Source of the DNA: DATFVA01 sp963832715
GTDB lineage: Bacteria; Bacteroidota; Ignavibacteria; Ignavibacteriales; Ignavibacteriaceae
NCBI GenBank assembly: GCA_963832715.1
Contig: CAWHVB010000001.1
Coordinates: 62,001 to 126,000, forward strand
DNA length: 64,000 bases
Direction: 5' to 3'
Shown: positions 63,280 to 64,000 of the stretch, piece by piece
How positions within the stretch are numbered: position 1 is the stretch's first letter
Layout of the letters: each line of letters begins with the position of its first letter
Translations under genes and position numbers: made by a program
Notes under the pieces: model-generated
Databases searched by the model: none
What the model was told of the DNA's origin: nothing
Seen by the model: the letters and a program-made list of their open reading frames with translations, nothing else

Positions 63280-64000
63280 ATTCTTATCTTTTCAATAAAA
63301 GGCATTATTTCCGCTATAAACGACTTCAAAAACTTCATTTCATCTTTATCTTTCCTGATTTCATCATTGAGTTTTATTCCGATCGTACATATTACTATTC
63401 CTGCATTGTCAATAACCGGGTAATAATAAGCATCTGCATTCCCTACAAGTTCAGTGGTATTCCCTGCCGGAGATTTTAACCGGTATGCTGCTGATGCCGC
63501 AAGCCATTCCATCTCATCGGTGTTGAAACTCGCTGACGGGAGAGCTGACCTTGATAACTGTGAACCGTCTTTGTTCAGGAAAACGATAGTTTCAAGATGG
63601 AATACTTTCTCAATATTCTTTACAGCTCTCTCAAGCACTTCATCCGTATCTTTTGACGCAGATAATTCTTTTACAAAGTTGTATAATGACACCCACCGAT
63701 GTTCCACCTTCTTAAGGTCATAACGGTAGGTATTTACCCTTGCAGCGAGAACTCCGTTTGTTACGGCTACTATAAAAAACATCAGAAGCATCATAACGTC
63801 TTCCGGCTTTGCGATATGCATTGTAAAATGAGGCGGTATGAAATAATAGTCCCACCCCAGTGCGCTTATTACAGCCGATAATATTATCGGTCCCCTGCTG
63901 AAATTAAAAATAGGCAGCATAAATATTACAAGCAGCAGGATCATTGAAACTGTTTCATAGCCTATGATATCCTGAACCGTATAAAGCAGTATGATAAATA
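63264..64000 (-). CDS. KdpD-like sensor with DUF4118 and GAF domains, no kinase domain (partial)
   Basis: The frame is open to the right edge, so the N-terminus is missing. What is seen: the end of the KdpD-type four-helix membrane region (FNFSRGPIILSAVISALGWD, YYFIPPHFTMHIAKPEDVMM), an alpha-helical connector (VEHRWVSLYNFVKELSASKD) and a GAF-like domain to the end. The protein stops there without HisKA or HATPase, as in kinase-less KdpD N-terminal sensors. Such genes usually lie next to kdpFABC and a separate kinase; those would be beyond base 64000. A potassium-sensing role is inference. Confidence 0.8.
   Translation of the reverse strand, partial: FIILLYTVQDIIGYETVSMILLLVIFMLPIFNFSRGPIILSAVISALGWDYYFIPPHFTMHIAKPEDVMMLLMFFIVAVTNGVLAARVNTYRYDLKKVEHRWVSLYNFVKELSASKDTDEVLERAVKNIEKVFHLETIVFLNKDGSQLSRSALPSASFNTDEMEWLAASAAYRLKSPAGNTTELVGNADAYYYPVIDNAGIVICTIGIKLNDEIRKDKDEMKFLKSFIAEIMPFIEKIRIQSSP

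Overview
The window looks like a chromosomal segment from a bacterium of the FCB group, most likely Ignavibacteria or a close relative. The evidence is a giant SprA/Sov-type outer-membrane translocon, a PorX-type PglZ response regulator, and two secreted enzymes ending in a type A T9SS sorting domain with the PNPFNP motif and a KMIL(L/M)K tail. Start codons are often TTG. I found no rRNA, tRNA, CRISPR array, transposase or prophage gene. Most genes are housekeeping or envelope functions. The unusual material is mainly between genes (short-period repeats, covarying palindromes, hairpins), at start codons, and in three apparent frameshifts.

Layout. 1-12.1 kb is a phosphorus-acquisition region: the end of pstA and a first pstB on the + strand, then SRPBCC, PQ-loop-like and CPBP membrane genes, a frameshifted heme-type TonB receptor followed by a TetR regulator, and a - strand operon phnD-phnC-phnE-pstB-phoU. 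12.1-20.4 kb holds repeats, a DUF7218-like small gene, csbD, an M1 aminopeptidase, ruvB, a DUF1624-like membrane acyltransferase and the heat-shock set hsp20-dnaK-hsp20. 20.4-22.5 kb has a candidate structured RNA, birA and coaX.

22.5-34.7 kb is one tightly packed - strand block: sprA, porX, tsaE, tsaB, a DUF1573 protein, accD and panC. It joins the T9SS translocon and its regulator to tRNA t6A, fatty-acid and pantothenate synthesis. Two of these genes (panC, sprA) seem to start at non-canonical codons upstream of the first ATG/GTG. 35-42 kb carries a DUF985 cupin, a secreted peptidylarginine-deiminase-like enzyme, an M28 peptidase, a yceJ/yceI-like pair and a repeat-rich intergenic stretch with a remnant of a DUF6064-like gene.

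42-49 kb encodes an M48 lipoprotein protease and a MacA-MacB-TolC-type efflux operon headed by a Spy/CpxP-like protein, then an O-methyltransferase. 49.5-55 kb has a PQQ-type beta-propeller protein and a three-gene phosphorelay-like set. 55-64 kb holds an unknown two-part protein, a palindromic repeat array, a GH92 lipoprotein, a PaiB-like FMN-binding protein, a frameshifted T9SS-secreted M1 peptidase, a frameshifted NtrC-type regulator and, at the right edge, part of a KdpD-like sensor without a kinase domain.

How it fits together: SprA and PorX would export and control sorting-domain cargo such as the deiminase and the M1 peptidase. Pst/Phn/PhoU handle phosphate and phosphonate-type ligands. 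The right edge suggests that a potassium (Kdp) locus lies just outside the window.
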